This document shows, piece by piece, positions 1-35,100 of a stretch of 64,000 nt of DNA. The DNA comes from Mastigias papua (lineage: Eukaryota; Cnidaria; Scyphozoa; Rhizostomeae; Mastigiidae). Below the pieces are notes generated by a model, which was not told the DNA's origin, did no database searches, and was given only the letters and a program-made list of their open reading frames with translations. The stretch lies in contig OZ025279.1 in assembly GCA_964019165.1 (NCBI GenBank), positions 8,947,617-9,011,616 on the forward strand, in the 5' to 3' direction. The position numbers were made by a program, and so were the translations under genes. Every line of letters starts with the position of its first letter. Within the stretch, counting starts at the first letter, position 1.

Positions 1-3000
1 TCATGAAGTAAACCTTGCAAGAATCAAAAGAGAAGGAAGGTAGAAGTGATGGCTTATTTTGAAATTTGCACTTAGCATAACTCCAAAAGCTTTTGGAACT
101 GGATTGATCATAATTTGCAGAAATGAGAGAAGAGACAGTGGAGTTAGGTTTAACAAGTTTACCAATTAGCCTTAAATATGATGTATTTCACGTATTGGAG
201 CATTGATATTTTAAAGATGTTTCAAATCCTTCTTCGATAATCTAGCATTATGGTTTTGTATTCTTCTTCAAGAGTATTATTGATAGGACCATCAATAGTT
301 CCATAAGGGTCTCTGAAAGTATGCATAATGTAGTGCTCATGAAAGTGATGTTTGCATCTATAGTATTAGGATCAATTGCTAGTTTTGAGAAGTTCAATTT
401 AAGTTATAAGTTCACAAGTTTCCATTGACATCTCTCTCCCCACATCTGCATGCTCATTCTGCTTGTAGTCTGAGACCTTCCAATATGTTGTTTCTAGCTG
501 CAAATCCTATCGGTAAGATGGTAGACATACCTGGCTTCATAACCTCGATCTTTTATATCCTGTGAAAACTCTATCATTGGTAACCAATAGCTAGTTATAT
601 GCAGACCTTCCCTTTTTCCATCTCCTTCTTTGATAAATAGTGATTCTCTCCTTCTAGAACTTTTCAGTGCATAAAAGTGCCTGTGTTTACCTGCTAGAAC
701 TTACTGTTGGCTTTGAATCAAATATAAAGATAAATAGCGACCGCAAGGCTACAGAATATCTCCTTCTTATTGCTAACTTCCAGAAATCGCCACTCGACTG
801 TCAAATCAATAAATCCTTCCGTGAGTGCTCTCGGGATATTTAGAACCTCTTCTGAGTCCTTCCCATCAATTCTTACAGACTTGAAATTTGATAATAAGGT
901 TACAAACAGTATCCTATTGAAAACAATTAAAAATGCAGTCCGATGTAGTTATTATATACTTTGCAACAGAGACAAAACTTTGACAAGCCCCAGTTTACTA
1001 AACTATTAGGTCATGACATTGCTAACTTAGTATAACAGTTACTATTGATAATATATTATTTGAGGTTGCCGCATTTTTGTTCTTTTCTGTAGGATTTGTC
1101 TGCTATCATTTTGTCACGATACCCTAATTTTTTCTACGCATTCATTCTAAGATTCCTTCTCTGCGTCATAACATTCCTTCTCTATTGACTGTTAGCCTCA
1201 TTTCCTAGCTCGTCATACTGAGTCTCGCTTTCAGTTCTTTTACGTAACTACCTCTCTTTCACCCCTCTGCGGCATCTCTGACTATACCCTGACTAATGGT
1301 TTTTCTTGTATTTTCTCATGCACACCTTTCCTGTTTTTCTTAATTTTGTATGATTCAGTTTTATTCGTAGTTCCTGTTTAATTGTATATATACCCTATGA
1401 TTTCACATGTACTGTTAGTTTTAGGCTATGCGATCAGCTAGCTATAATTCAATGTTTTCTTTCGGGAGTTCATGCTTGATTCAAATGAAAGATTTAAAAT
1501 TCAAGTTGTAGTTTTTTTTGCCGCTCGAAGCTATCTGCTATCACAATTTTGTTGTCTGTTGCATTTTTATTTTCACTAATTACTTTGCTGACTAGCCAAT
1601 TATTCACTGTCTTAAAAAAGTGAGATGTATGATTGAATAGCTTGAGCATATATTATTATCATAAGGTTTTAACAAAATTATTTAATATCATTATTATTTG
1701 CTATTATTATTACTAATTTATATAAGGTTTGCTACTTGCATTATTAGCTAGCTAATTCAGGCCAATACGACTATACACGAATAAAACTAATACAAGCATG
1801 AGAAGGTACATAAAAATGAAAGTGAGAACAAAATAAAATCGTGGACGTTTACATTGGCAAGCGCAGAGTCATAAAAAGCCACTTTAATACACAGCTTGCA
1901 AAGTCTGCAATGGCAGTTACCATTCCAAGATCTAATTCTTTTTTTGGAAATGGTGAACCGAAGTTGAGATCTTGATTTCCTATCGAAAGGAGTGGTAGAT
2001 GCTCTGTCCTCTAAATTTCATTGTTTGAGTTTTATGATTAGCACCATCTACTACTGGAAGTGAGAAGGTATTGGCACTTCTTAAACCTTAAATAACGCTT
2101 CTTTGTACGAAAATTTCTTCTACAACCTAGGGCTTAAGAGCTCAATGGTTTTAAACGTCTTAGTCATTAGAAGTTGCAAGTTTTTTGGCGTATTATTACA
2201 GATCTATGTATTCCTAGTAAGCTTACAAAGCTAGAAGACCAGTATTTATGCAAAATACACAATGCTCTCTCGTTTAACTTCTTGATTTTACTATTCATCT
2301 TCCTGCCATGGAAAATCCAGTTTACTTGAAAAGTCTGTTGGTACGACAGAACTTTACTATAAACATTTCATACTCTGACGAGTGTCGGATGAAAAAAGCT
2401 GTTCAATATGCTGAATGAATGTTCCCGCTTTTTCGTGCTATAGTGAATCCAGTTTACTACAAGTTCAATGTAATTATAATCGCAAAGCAGTATTGTGGCT
2501 AGTAGAGTAGCGTAGCATTTTCAATTCTGTGTTCCATATAGGATTTTACTAGTTAAGAGTCAAGTAAAAATGGCGGGGTCATAAATGGTGCTCCTTTTGA
2601 GCACCCTTCGATAAAGCATTCCTATGTAGGCGAGCAATAGCCGCATGTTTGGCATTTGATCTTAATTTGGTATAAGTGATCAAAACAACTAACACGGAGT
2701 GGCAGTTGTAAGCCCTTTACTTCTATAAACCGGTCAATAAACCGTACATACTTTTCTATAAAAGTATAGTCTATATGAATATTAAGGCTCAAAAACGCTG
2801 ATATTTAAGAATAAACTAAGAATAATACAAGACTCCAACTTCACTAAAGCTTTGAGTTTTCGCACATTTTGAGCTTTCCTAAGAAAACAAAACAAATGCG
2901 CCAAACGTGTATCTTATTTATCTGGCCTCGGAATCATTCTTCTATGATACGAATTAGCAACTCTACATAGAGGGTCTGTTATACACTTTTAGTATAAGAA

Positions 3001-6000
3001 TATAATCTTCATGAGTGTTAATGCTCAGAATTTCTGGAGTTAAAGATTAATTTAAGAATAATCTTAGGCTCAAGCTCAACATATTTTAAAAGTATTTAAG
3101 CTGAGCGAACAATTAGATAGTCTTATAAGACAGAGTGAATTCCTGTCTACCAGCCCCACAAAGTGAAATTTTCTAACGAAGGTTGGAATTGTATAGGAAC
3201 TTACTGTAGTGGCGTACTAAGTAAAGAGAGCGATTGCACGACGTGTGTGTGTGTGAATAATATGTTGACTTTAGTATAACAATCTCATGTATGTGGCTAC
3301 CAGTTTGCTCACAGTGGCAACAGACTATAGTTTATCATTCCAAACTAAATGCATGTTGTCTACCAGAATGGCCTGCACTAAATCAATAAAAGAAAATATT
3401 ACAAATCGACCTTGAAAGTCTTATCGAGCACTGGGGGCCTATGCTCGAAAAAGCGACGGATATTTTTGGTAAACCTACCTTTTCATTTCTCTCCTCCGGT
3501 TATAGAGTGATAGAAATAGTGGAGGAGTCGAATCTGAGACTGTTTATGGACCAGATACACAAACAAGCGATCTGCTCCTGATCAGCTCCTGGTCGTTTTT
3601 GTTAAATGCTCTCTTCCCTCTAAGCATTCTAAGTCGCCATGGATTGCATACATCCACTATAACGTGAGCCTAATCTGAACGATTGTGCATGATTGAGAAA
3701 TCTTTTATAGAACCAAGCATTTTGATTGGTGGGAGTACCCCCTGAGTATTGAGAGCGTATTCTTGAGGGATTTCACTCAAGCATGATTTTGCTTTTGACC
3801 TCGTACAATAGCAGCAAACAACTCCCTACCTCACAACGCCTTCACTGAGTATCAGCTCCAGTTAACTCGGAATCTCACACTAACTAACAAAATTTAATAC
3901 AGCAAAATCAATCATTGTAAAGAAAATTTAAATCATTTTAATTTCAAAGAGAGATTTGCTTTTTCTGAAAATCTTAAGATATTCAGGAAATACCTTCTGC
4001 TAATAGCATTAGTTCGTCCTGGTTTATATTTTATATAGCTGGTCGGTCCCAACTAAAGCAGGGATAGAATTTCAGTTTCTCACCTGAAAATGAAGTATGG
4101 TGACAAACTAAATCAAAGGAACGGTAACATGCTCAAGGACCAAGGTAGATAGGTTGTTTTGTGGGAAAGTTGTTTGAAGTTCCATCGTAATTCCCGTTGG
4201 ATTTCTTGTTTCAAATAAGGATATTGTTGCAAGGTCCGCTCCGCAGATTTTGAATATCATCTAGCATGTGCTGCATGTTTATCAACCTCGTGCTTCATGT
4301 TCAGCAGCCCGCAGTCTGCCAGAAACGTGATTAACTAATTTCGTTGTTGGGCACATTTCTATAATTCTCATCTACTGTTATTGATGGTGCATATCAGAAA
4401 AACAGTGTGAAAACCCGTATGAACTCTTATTTGGTAGTTGCAGTTGGTGTGGAGTCTCCAATAGAGCCAAGGATAGTGTAAACTCTACTATTAAAATTGC
4501 TGGATAAACTGCCACTGCTTAATGCTTGAAATAAGGGACGCCTAACAACTTATGAAATTTACTTGTCTGAAGACATCTTCCGACTACAAGACAATAGAGG
4601 TTGTCTATTTGGTTTAATCGAATCAATGGGCATTTGGATAAGTACCAAAATACCAATAAGTTTCTTCTAATTTAACAACAATTATTCTGTTTGTATCTGA
4701 TGAAGCACTCTGAAGAATATACTACCTCCTTAAGTTTCTTACTCTCAAGTTTTACATGTGCGTTATCAGCACTCCTGATTGTTAAAGTGAATTTCACCTT
4801 TGAATTCAAATCTTTAGGATGGTAAAAGCTATGGAAAATTCATTATGTGAAGTTGAACGCGAGGTTTAAGTGAAAACAGTAATAAGATAGGCTAGAGAGG
4901 GAAGTGCCAACTGGGAAACCTCCTTTTTCATATACGTATAATCTTAACTCATGGAAAATGTTAAGTTGAAGGGCAATGGGGAGGTGATATTCACATCAGC
5001 AGAAGGAACGTTGCTGAGCTTGATCCACTGCTTGAGAAGCCTAGAGGGTTGTTGTTACTAAATGCAATATTTCAAAATGACTCCCAAAAGATCTAGCCAG
5101 TCATAGATCTTGCTGTAAAATAAAATCGAGAGCAAGACACAACTGAACGAAAATCCATTTCACTCGAAGCAAGATGGCTTCTTTCATTCTGAGAAAATTG
5201 GCACTGCTTATCAAACGAATTTCGGTTAGGTGCTTAGGTAAAGTAGGTTAGGAAAGCTTCACAGGGACTTTGTGGGGACATAAGTGATTCTATTGAACAA
5301 ATATTTTATACTTGAACGGTGGTGCACTTGAAGGCAATATGAGGGGGCATGGAGAATTCCCTAGAGGAATTATTGCAAAATTATTTCAAGCCTGTGTTCC
5401 AAGCTTTCTAGGCATCTTCAGAGTGGATTCTGCCGCATATTACTTCCTGCAGAAGGTGACGACGCAGATCATTGCTACATCTCTATGTATCAAATTGGTT
5501 ATAAAGCAAAAATGAAAGTAGAGTTCTGGCAAGTACAATCACTGACAAAATATTCGAACCAAAACGCTAATAAGTAAATGCCTTACTACCATGTGCTTTA
5601 TTTTATAGTATTTCAGATATGTGAAAGCTCTAATCCAGTAATTACAACCCCATTCGGCCTGATCTGCTATTTCGATTTTCTCTTCTTGATTATACTCTTT
5701 TTGGGCAATTAACGTCTTTTAGTAAATTGTAACACACTGAGTGTGCTTATAGTATTTCATTCGAGACCTACAACTCTACACTTTCTCATATAATAACGGA
5801 GAAGGAAAGGGGGTATGAACGCAGCTCACATTATATATTGCATGCTTCCTTATTCCTCCTTCTTGCCTATAAGCAACACTTCATCGGCAGGCTAGTCCAT
5901 GGAGGATTGACATGTGAAAGGAATGGACGTGGAATGGAAGCGAAAAGAAGGCAATTCAAGCGACTTGACTTTGCAAAATAGCATAAAGTACATAGTCTGA

Positions 6001-9000
6001 AATATGTGTTACAATATTAACTCGAAAGATTTTCCACGCAATGCGAAAATATATTAGTATGGTCCAATCAGAAGATGAGTATTTTGATGCTCAAAACGGT
6101 ATTCACAGCATGAAGATATAAGATATAAACTTTCCAGCAATTCACATGACACAAACAGATAACGGGAAGCTGAGGTTTAGTCATATAATAGTTAGCATAC
6201 ATGAAATTCTAACAAAACTGCCAATGCATTATTCAAAGAAATGCTGTAAGCATGTAGAAATATTGTTGCAAAACAGTGTAACAAAATAGAGGCTAACCGA
6301 GAATTGTATGCATTGAACGCGCTAAATAATTGATGCTATTTTTCTATTGATAGATAAAACCTTATCTGCAAGACCCGTTAAAGATGACTGATCGGATTTT
6401 GACAACTTATAATCAAGATCAAATAACTCGAATTCAAATGATAAGAATGCAGAACAAGATTTTAAGGTTTGTATTTTGTCTTCAGGAATGCGATAGAACG
6501 AAGAACAGTTCAAATAGAAATATAATCAGATTTTTAAAATTTGTAGCCAATTTTTGTAATTAGATTAGCGGAATTGTCAACATGCGTCTTGATAAGGTAT
6601 AAAGTATTCAAATAAAATAGAAGCTTAATATCTTATGATGATGACTAACTAGTGTATGCGGATATAGCATTTGAATAGTCTGTTGGTACTAGCGAACGTA
6701 GACATACTGAAAAGCTTAAACATAGAATTTAGAAATACTGAAAAGCTTTATTTTGTCTGACATTCGTCAGAGTATGTTGCAGCTTGTTCGTGCTGTGAGA
6801 GCATTTGTCTAAATATAAACTAAACATTGGAAGTTTTTCCCGGCTTCACTCCCCGAAAATCCCTTCAATCTCCATTTCACCCTCATTTAATTTCGTAATA
6901 AGGTTTGCGCCTCTAAACGGAAAATTTTTTGTCAATTTAGTTTACTTTTCTTTCATATTTAGTGGAGCAGAGTCAGTATTTCTCAAGTCATGTGATGAGC
7001 GCTAGGAATTTCTAATGAATATGTCTGTAAATAAATATAAAACAGTTTCAGGCTAAGTCATATATGAAGACTCTGCATGTGCATGAAATAAGTTGGGAAT
7101 GTAACAAAATGAGAACAGGCGCATTTCAAGAGTTTGAAATATATATATATATATCCAACGAGTTTGCTTTATGTAAAGTAGACAGGAATAACTAACTGTT
7201 GATATACTGTTGATATACATACTTATTTTATTTTATTTTTTCTCACATTTTTCCGTGTAAAATTAAGTTCTTTACTTATTAGTATTCCGGTATGTTGGTT
7301 TTAATTAGTTATATAACTATTTCATTCTATACCTACGCTAAATAATTTTAAATGAATGAATGAAATGAAATAACTGCAAAGCCTGAACCTGTATTCGTAA
7401 AGGAGCTGCGAAAGAGGAAGGCTACAAAATAGCATGCATACTGATATGGAAACTTGCATCGCACATTGAAACTGCTCCAAGGGCAAAATCTAATGAAATC
7501 TTAATGGAGAAAACTAACTCAACAAAACTGATTCTGCCAGCTTTGGGCCTAATATAGTTTAGCATCAAAAGCAGTGAAATACCGTCCTCTATTTTCGGAA
7601 AATGCATTTGTACATTAGTCTGTTGTAACTCATCCCTGAAATCACTGTCCAAACATTTAAAGACACCTCTTCAACACTTTCACCAATTTTTCTGCCAATA
7701 AATCTGAATAGAGTTATATTGTATGTCAACTCTAATTTGGTTATATGACCAATACTTACCAGCCAAAATAAAGATATAATTAGTCCCTACAGCGTGATGT
7801 TGTGCTATGCAAACCTCAAAGATTAGGCCCTTGACGCCGCCATTTTAGCAAGGCGTTCGAATACTTTTCTTATGAGAGTGCAGAAATAATCAGAAATGCT
7901 CTACACTGTAGAAGGCCTCTGATTTATTATTTTTGAAATTTGATCTACATGGTTATTAGTGGTCAAGACCATTAATGCATGAGAGACATTCCTCAGATTA
8001 ACAAGGCATTCATCACCAAAAGCTACATCTCTTTAGCATTCACATGACCATTTAACAAGTTTGTATGCCTACTAAAGACGCTACTATCATTTTCAGGAAA
8101 AAAGTTTTCAAGTTGGTTTATGAATGCCTCTACTTTGCACAAATTCCCAGTCTAAAGCAAATGATGAAGTTCCTTCTATCACCGTACGTCTCAGATGGTA
8201 TGAATATTAGAGTACCTGAAGTGTCTCTTCACGGCAACTTTCTTTAGGCCACCTGTCTTCAAGTCTTACGTGATACAACCATTGGAAGTAAATTTCTCCA
8301 AAATCCTTACTAAAGTAGAATAACTAAAGCCAGTTTTGATGCCTGTTTTTCGACAAGATAACCAACTTATGCGTATAGATTTACTTAGACTTCCATTTCT
8401 CATTACCGTTTATTGCAGTGTGCAATGGCGTCAGAATATTTCTTCATAATTTCGCGCCAAAATTGCCAGATTCAAAATGGCAGCTTTGACATTGACTTGA
8501 ATGTTGTCGGAGAGTAAACACGTAAAAAGTCATCTCTGTGCATGAGGAAAGACGTTCTTGTTGCTTGAACAGTGAACTTAGGTTCAGGAAGGATTTCTCG
8601 TATATGAAGTAAAGAATAAGCGGTGCTCCAAATGTCTAACATCTTGGCAACCGTTGCGTTCTTCGGCAAGAGTTTCGAGACGTCAATTCACAATGTATTA
8701 CAGTATGATGTTGCAATTAAAGGCTCGTCTTCAAAATAGTGATTTATAATAAATTATCTGGTCTCGAACGAAATGTGCCCCTGCTCTAGCTGCTCAAAAA
8801 CAAAGCTTTTCGAATATTTCTCAACATACCTGAATTGGTACATCCGCCACACCTATGACTCTTCCATACCGATTTTATTGGTATATGACAATGGAGAAGG
8901 AATTTAAATTGTAGGTATGGGGCTACAAACAGCCACCCAGAAGGAATGTGGAGAGCAGTCAGACCTAACACAAACTCCAGAATGTATTTATAACGACTGC

Positions 9001-10289
9001 TGTCTAGCCGTAATAAGCTACAGCTATTTTACGTAAAATTCATTGCTTTATCAAAAGAAATTTCCCAAATTAAACAGATTTCAGCCCAGCCGTGGCTGCA
9101 GTACCCTAACTGCCTCCACGCCCCCTACACCTATGTATATGACGCTTTTATGCAAAGCTGTTCTTCTAGCTCTAGAAGCTAGTCGAATTATGAATGCCTA
9201 GAAATATCAACTTTGCATTATGTGGCGGATGAATATCTAAGTATTAACACACTTAGGCTCAAACTGCTTTAAAATGCGTGTATGCATCTAAGGCAAATAA
9301 TAGCATTGCTATCATTGTATCAAAACAACTGGACTGAAATGATATCTTTGTGCAAAACAATGAACTTAAACAAGCCCATATGCTTTCGCTGGTAGGCAAA
9401 TGATTGCTTATCTATTGTCTATGATCTAAACATTATTTCTACATAGAAGAAGAGAGTATTGTGAACAAATCCCACCACCACATAAATGAACATTCAATGG
9501 AGGAGAATAAATTCCGTGGCTATTGTGCAACATTATGCGTAGAATGGTATAAACTAACAGAAAACTTGCGAACAGAAGGTGCACCGCTATCTCAGTGATC
9601 CATGGACTTTGCTGAGAAGCGCACTTTATCAAGAGAGGTCCATGACGTCTCAAAAACGGCACCAATCAGCCTTTCCAATGTTTAAAATAACAAATTTTGA
9701 TGCTCGTCAACCAGAGGTAGTTCCACTAGTATGCTAAACAATTTCATGAGGCATAAGTGAGTTAAACAACAGCCAACAATATTGCAATCTCACCTATGAT
9801 TAAATCAATGAAATGAAATTAACTTAGCAAAGTGTTGCTCAAAATGCAGAAAATCCTTGCATGCGGCAAAGACATTACTCACGAATAACCGAACATATGA
9901 AATTCCTTACTCTGTTTCGCCTGACACCCACTTTGAAACTCACTTCAAGTTAATTGTTAAATGCAACAGGGCTGTTTGTAGTCTCATACTCCCAGTAGCA
10001 CGTTTGCATTGTGTTGTACTGTAAATTGAGTATGAGCATACAAAAAAGGAAAAAAACAAGAATTCACACAGTCTCCACTATAGATCAATCCGGTTGTTCT
10101 GGTCCTCGATGACACCACTACTGTAGAAATAAGCAGAGGACTAGGGAAGATACAGAAATTTCTTACGAGCGCATGTGATTTCATGCCTTGAAATTGATTC
10201 TCTGCAACCAATCAATGATCTACAAATTATACTCCTCTGTATCCATTATTCTACTAAATTTCGTTTTCGGGATTTAGCTACCTGCGAAG
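1..10289. other. Intergenic region downstream of SCPx, no supportable gene
   Basis: I read this stretch on both strands and found no ORF longer than about 80 codons, no recognisable protein family and no chain of phase-compatible exons. It holds fragments of dispersed repeats: one around 2,330-2,470 and, inverted, around 6,680-6,800. There are also short AAGAATAA...GGCTCA pieces near 2,745-2,840 and 2,990-3,090 that resemble the TTATAAGAA/GAGGCTCAA MITE family found elsewhere in the window. The rest looks like ordinary AT-rich intergenic DNA. Untranslated exons, lncRNAs or enhancers could be present but cannot be recognised by reading alone. Confidence 0.6.
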
Positions 10290-31029
<20,740 letters not shown>

Positions 31030-31212
31030 AATTGCAGATTTCATTCTTGACTATCAAGCAATCTATAGCTCGCAACCTTCGTGCAAGGACACTTTGCACA
31101 ATTATTATTCGACCTTTGAACTGTTGCTGTTGCTGTTCCCACAGCCTCCTTTTTCCTCGTCAACCTCCCACCTTTTTACTTACATTTCTTTCTTCGTAAC
31201 CACCCTTTGGTA
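31030..31212. promoter_or_regulatory. Probable half of a shared SCPx/GST promoter
   Basis: This is the start-proximal intergenic sequence upstream of the SCPx start codon (on the minus strand). The diverging GST gene starts at 32,139, and almost all of the intervening space is the MITE at 31213-32034. Removing the MITE leaves about 280 bp between the two start codons, a usual size for a bidirectional promoter. I do not see a convincing TATA box, so promoter function is inferred from position only. Confidence 0.4.
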
Positions 31213-32034
31213 CAGGCCCGTCGGAACCGGGGGGGCTGGGGGGGCTGAAGCCCCCCCAATATTTTGCAACTATTTGCTCTTTAAATTTTCGAGAAAACAT
31301 TGCAAAGCCATACTATAAATTCGCAAAAATATTAACCAGTTCAGTTGCCAGATATCCCTTTCAATCATTTATTACGTGTTCAAAGAACCAACGTATACTT
31401 GATCAGGAACGGTAAGCAGCATGAGCGAAGAAAGTGAAGTCTTGAAAACTGAATATGTTATGCGAAGATGCTTGGGAGGGCGTCAGGGTGTGACTTTTAT
31501 GTTCCATCAACCTTAAAACACTTCATCATCGATAGTATTGTTTGGTAAATTGATTATTTGGTAAGCAGACTTCTGGACAATTTTCGAACAGAGATTTGTG
31601 TAGCACACAGAGTTAATGTAGGACACAAAAGCACACAAGCATAGGTGATTGAAAAAGAGTGTTAAGAGGATCGTTAAATTTTATTTTGGCAGTGTTTTTG
31701 GTTTCTTAAGTTGATTGCTGACGTGCATTGCACAGAGACAGCAGGAAAGTTTCGCTGTCAATGACTGCAAAGTACTCCGTTAGCTTTTTCAGCCACAGGT
31801 AATGTTAGTAGATGACTGCAAATACATAGGTTCCAGCCAATTTACAACTTCCTTTTCAAAAATTGTCTTAAATTGTCTGTGAATAGTAATTCACCCATTA
31901 AAAATGGCAATTTGTATAGTCAGGTTGCTTTCCAGCAATCTAAAGGGCGTGGTCGGACAAAAATTCTCCCAGAGCCCAGTGCAGTTTGCTTTATTCACAG
32001 CCCCCCCAATATCACTTTCGTTCCGACGGGCCTG
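31213..32034. mobile_element. 822-bp MITE (hAT-like ends) between SCPx and GST
   Basis: The left end CAGGCCCGTCGGAAC and the right end GTTCCGACGGGCCTG are a perfect 15-bp terminal inverted repeat. The five bases TGGTA occur immediately outside both ends (31208-31212 and 32035-32039) as a target-site duplication. Just inside the left end is a small hairpin of G and C runs (GGGGGGCTGAAGCCCCCC), and the right end holds CAGCCCCCCCAATAT. It codes for no transposase. The CAGG...CCTG ends recall hAT elements, but a 5-bp duplication is shorter than the 8 bp usual for hAT, so the superfamily is uncertain. It accounts for the spurious GGAGGAEAPP-type ORF here. Confidence 0.8.
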
Positions 32035-32138
32035 TGGTAACAACACTTTTATGGTGCTTGGATCAAGAAATTATTTGTAACTTTGTTACGAGTAAGCAAC
32101 AAACATTTGAAGCGGGCTTGACTCTACTACGAGAAGAA

Positions 32139-35100
32139 ATGTCTACAGTTGCAGCGAACATAATCGTAGCATTTGTGGCATTGGTTTCTGCCATTATCTA
32201 CAGTGATAGGACTGAGTTTGCGCTGCAGAAGATTCACGAAGTGATTGAAAGAAAACCAGGCTGTAACCCCATCCCTTCAGTTGGCAATGTTACCTTGCAT
32301 TACTTTGCAGGCAGGGGGCGTGGTGAGGTTATTCGACTATTGATGGCAAATGCGGGAATACATTGGACGGAGACTAAGTTCACGAGAGAAACCTGGCCGG
32401 ACGCAAAAGTGAGTGGAACAAAGTCTGGTCTGTATGTATTTGGTCAAGGTAAATACTAGCAGTTTGAGTAGCAAGGAACAAACTCCTGAAGATCGCCCTT
32501 AGACAGATAGATACAGCAATTTGTCTGCGCTGCAGTTTCTTAACGCTGCAGTACTTAGCGCTGCAGTTTCTTAACGCTGCAATTTCTTAGCACTGCAATT
32601 TCAGTGCTGCATCCAAACTCAACTGCAAAATATGGCCTTTTTCGACTAGATCTCGAGTGTGAACGAACAAAAGGTCTGGTGTGCTAGTGTGCACTTTATC
32701 TCGGGTGTGCACTTTATCTCGGGTGTGCACTTTATCTCGGGTGTGCACTTGAAGTGTGCGCTTGATTTTTGACTTAGAAAGTAAAACCAGTTTCTGTATT
32801 TTCTCTCGTTTCTCACCTTGAAAGATCCTGTAGCTATCGAATAGCATGTACCTCAGCAGATAAATTTTATTTCATTATTATCATTATGATAGCTGGAAAC
32901 TATTCATGTTAGCCAATTAAACCACACACTATCGCTTTTCAACACCCTATTACTGCAACACAAAATCTTGAGTGTGCAGTTGCCAAACTCTGCAGTGTGG
33001 TATCCAACAACATCCATTTTAGGTAAATACATGTCGTTTTCAAGAGATCAAGTAGTCTATATAGCACCTTGCATGCTTTCTATGGGTACTGGGCTGGGGG
33101 GTTGTAGCCCCTCCACTTTTTGTAGCACATTATTGATGAAAAATGAAAAACAGCGCTCTCTATATCCCTACAATTTTAATCTGTCCACTCAAGTCTCTTC
33201 CCAACCAATATTTTGCTCAGATGCCCTTGCTTTTGCTTATTCTTGAAGGACAAAGGGTATTTTTTACCACTCTTGCTCAAAATTTGATTTACTTGCTAAT
33301 GAAACGGGGTATTATCTGTTCTATTAGTTCAAAAGTTCTATAGAAGTAAAGTAGATTAATATTATCTGAATTTCAAATGTAAATGTTTTTTGATGAAAAT
33401 AGTCATACTAATTTTTGCTACAATCTTCTAGTGCCAGCAATTGTAACTTCAAAAGGCCAAAGATTAGTCCAAACTCTTGGTGAGTTGTGTAAGCTTATGT
33501 TTTGATCATTTGAAAGCTATTTTACATAGCTTGTACATAAAGCCACAAGAATTAGGAATCTACAAGTAAATTGCTCTCAAATCTCTATAATTATTATACA
33601 CAGTTGATAATGCAAGATTGTAAAATGCTTGTTGATGACAAAATTAATCAAACATACTGTCAAAACTGTTTGTTGGTGGCAGTTTATCATGCTAGCAGCA
33701 AACAGGAAGCAGCCATTGTACTTGAAGTAAGGCTTCATAGTTTGGATGTATCATGGTGCAGAACAGGATTCAGTAATACCACCTAATATTTTCAGCCCTT
33801 GAATTCAAGTCATCTTTGGAGAAAGAGAAATAGGTGGCATACAGAAGAAGTATCCTTTGGGAGTCAAAACCTTTCTAACCTGTGATGCAAGTATAGTAGT
33901 AGTACTCAAAAAAATCAAATGAAGACATGCATATATGCTGTCATCAAAATATGAGGATATGAGGTTAGGGCTGCACATATGAAAAATATCAATGCATGAC
34001 CATTTTTATGGAGAGCACATTTTGATTGACAAAAATCAAGTGTTTATCAATATTGCAATGAGAATTGGTTGTATATCAATGGCACTGTGTATGGTATCAA
34101 TAATGAGATGTTAGACTGGATTGAAGCAGCAGGTGTTTTTTTGCCAGTGACTTTTTAAATTTACAGAATGAATACCACTTTTCAAGCCTCTGTTTAGCCA
34201 GAAAAAATCAAGAAGTCACCCAAATGATCATGGATGTATATCAGAAAAAGCATTTTACTTTCATAGAATACATAGATATATGCCTGAAGCTCAAGACCCT
34301 TGCTTAATTTTGCAAAATCAAAAGTACTCAAAGCATAGATTACGAGTGACATTTAGAGAGCATCATTAGATCAGCTGAAGAAAAGTTGAACTACCCTGAA
34401 TGTTTGATTAAGCACTGCAGTGCTTAGTAACATTCCCAGGTTTTTAGGTGTGGCAGTTATTCATCTGTGGTGCCAAATAATAATTGACAGTAGCACTTAT
34501 TTCACAGAGTATTTCAAGGAATGCTTAAACATTCTAGTGTAACTGGAGGGAAATAATGTTATAAAGTGGTGTTTACAACTCACACTTTAGCAAAATTTAC
34601 CATCAGGAGATTTGTTTGAATTATCAAGGTTATTATACTCATTTAGAGAGAAAGAACTCAATTTCTGAGACAACACTTCAAAATAAAAATGTGTCTGCAG
34701 TGCACTTATTCAATGTTAATGACATGAACAGAATAAAAGATCACATTTCACTTTTGCAAAGAAATGTTTTTTATTTTTCTCCTGTGCCAGTATTGTCATT
34801 TACTGTTTGGTAGGATATTACTGAAAATTGTTCCACTGTACTTATTGTAGGCATTCATATAGGTATCATAGCACTTATTCAACTGTGACCCTTATTTCAT
34901 CATATTTTTCAAAAAGTGCAGCACTTAATCAAGTAGTGGCATTTACTTGATCATTTATGTTGTCAGCCTTATACATAGGTCATTTGACAGACTTGCTTGG
35001 GGAAGAGATAGATGATACCTACAGGGGACATAATAATTACTCAGTGATTGACAATGCAGTCACATTTACTACTAGTCTAGACACAAATGGTTGACTGTCC

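Noticed and set aside
2360..2400. CTGACGAG...GATGAAA as a further hammerhead ribozyme
   Set aside because: The segment between the boxes cannot form stem II and the first box is altered; it is treated as a plain dispersed repeat.
5312..5515. 67-aa plus-strand ORF
   Set aside because: No motif, no splice-compatible neighbours and no resemblance to a known family.
33085..33135. GCTGGGGGGTTGTAGCCCCTCC as a second copy of the 31.2-kb MITE
   Set aside because: Resembles the left-end hairpin, but no TIR or target duplication could be found around it.
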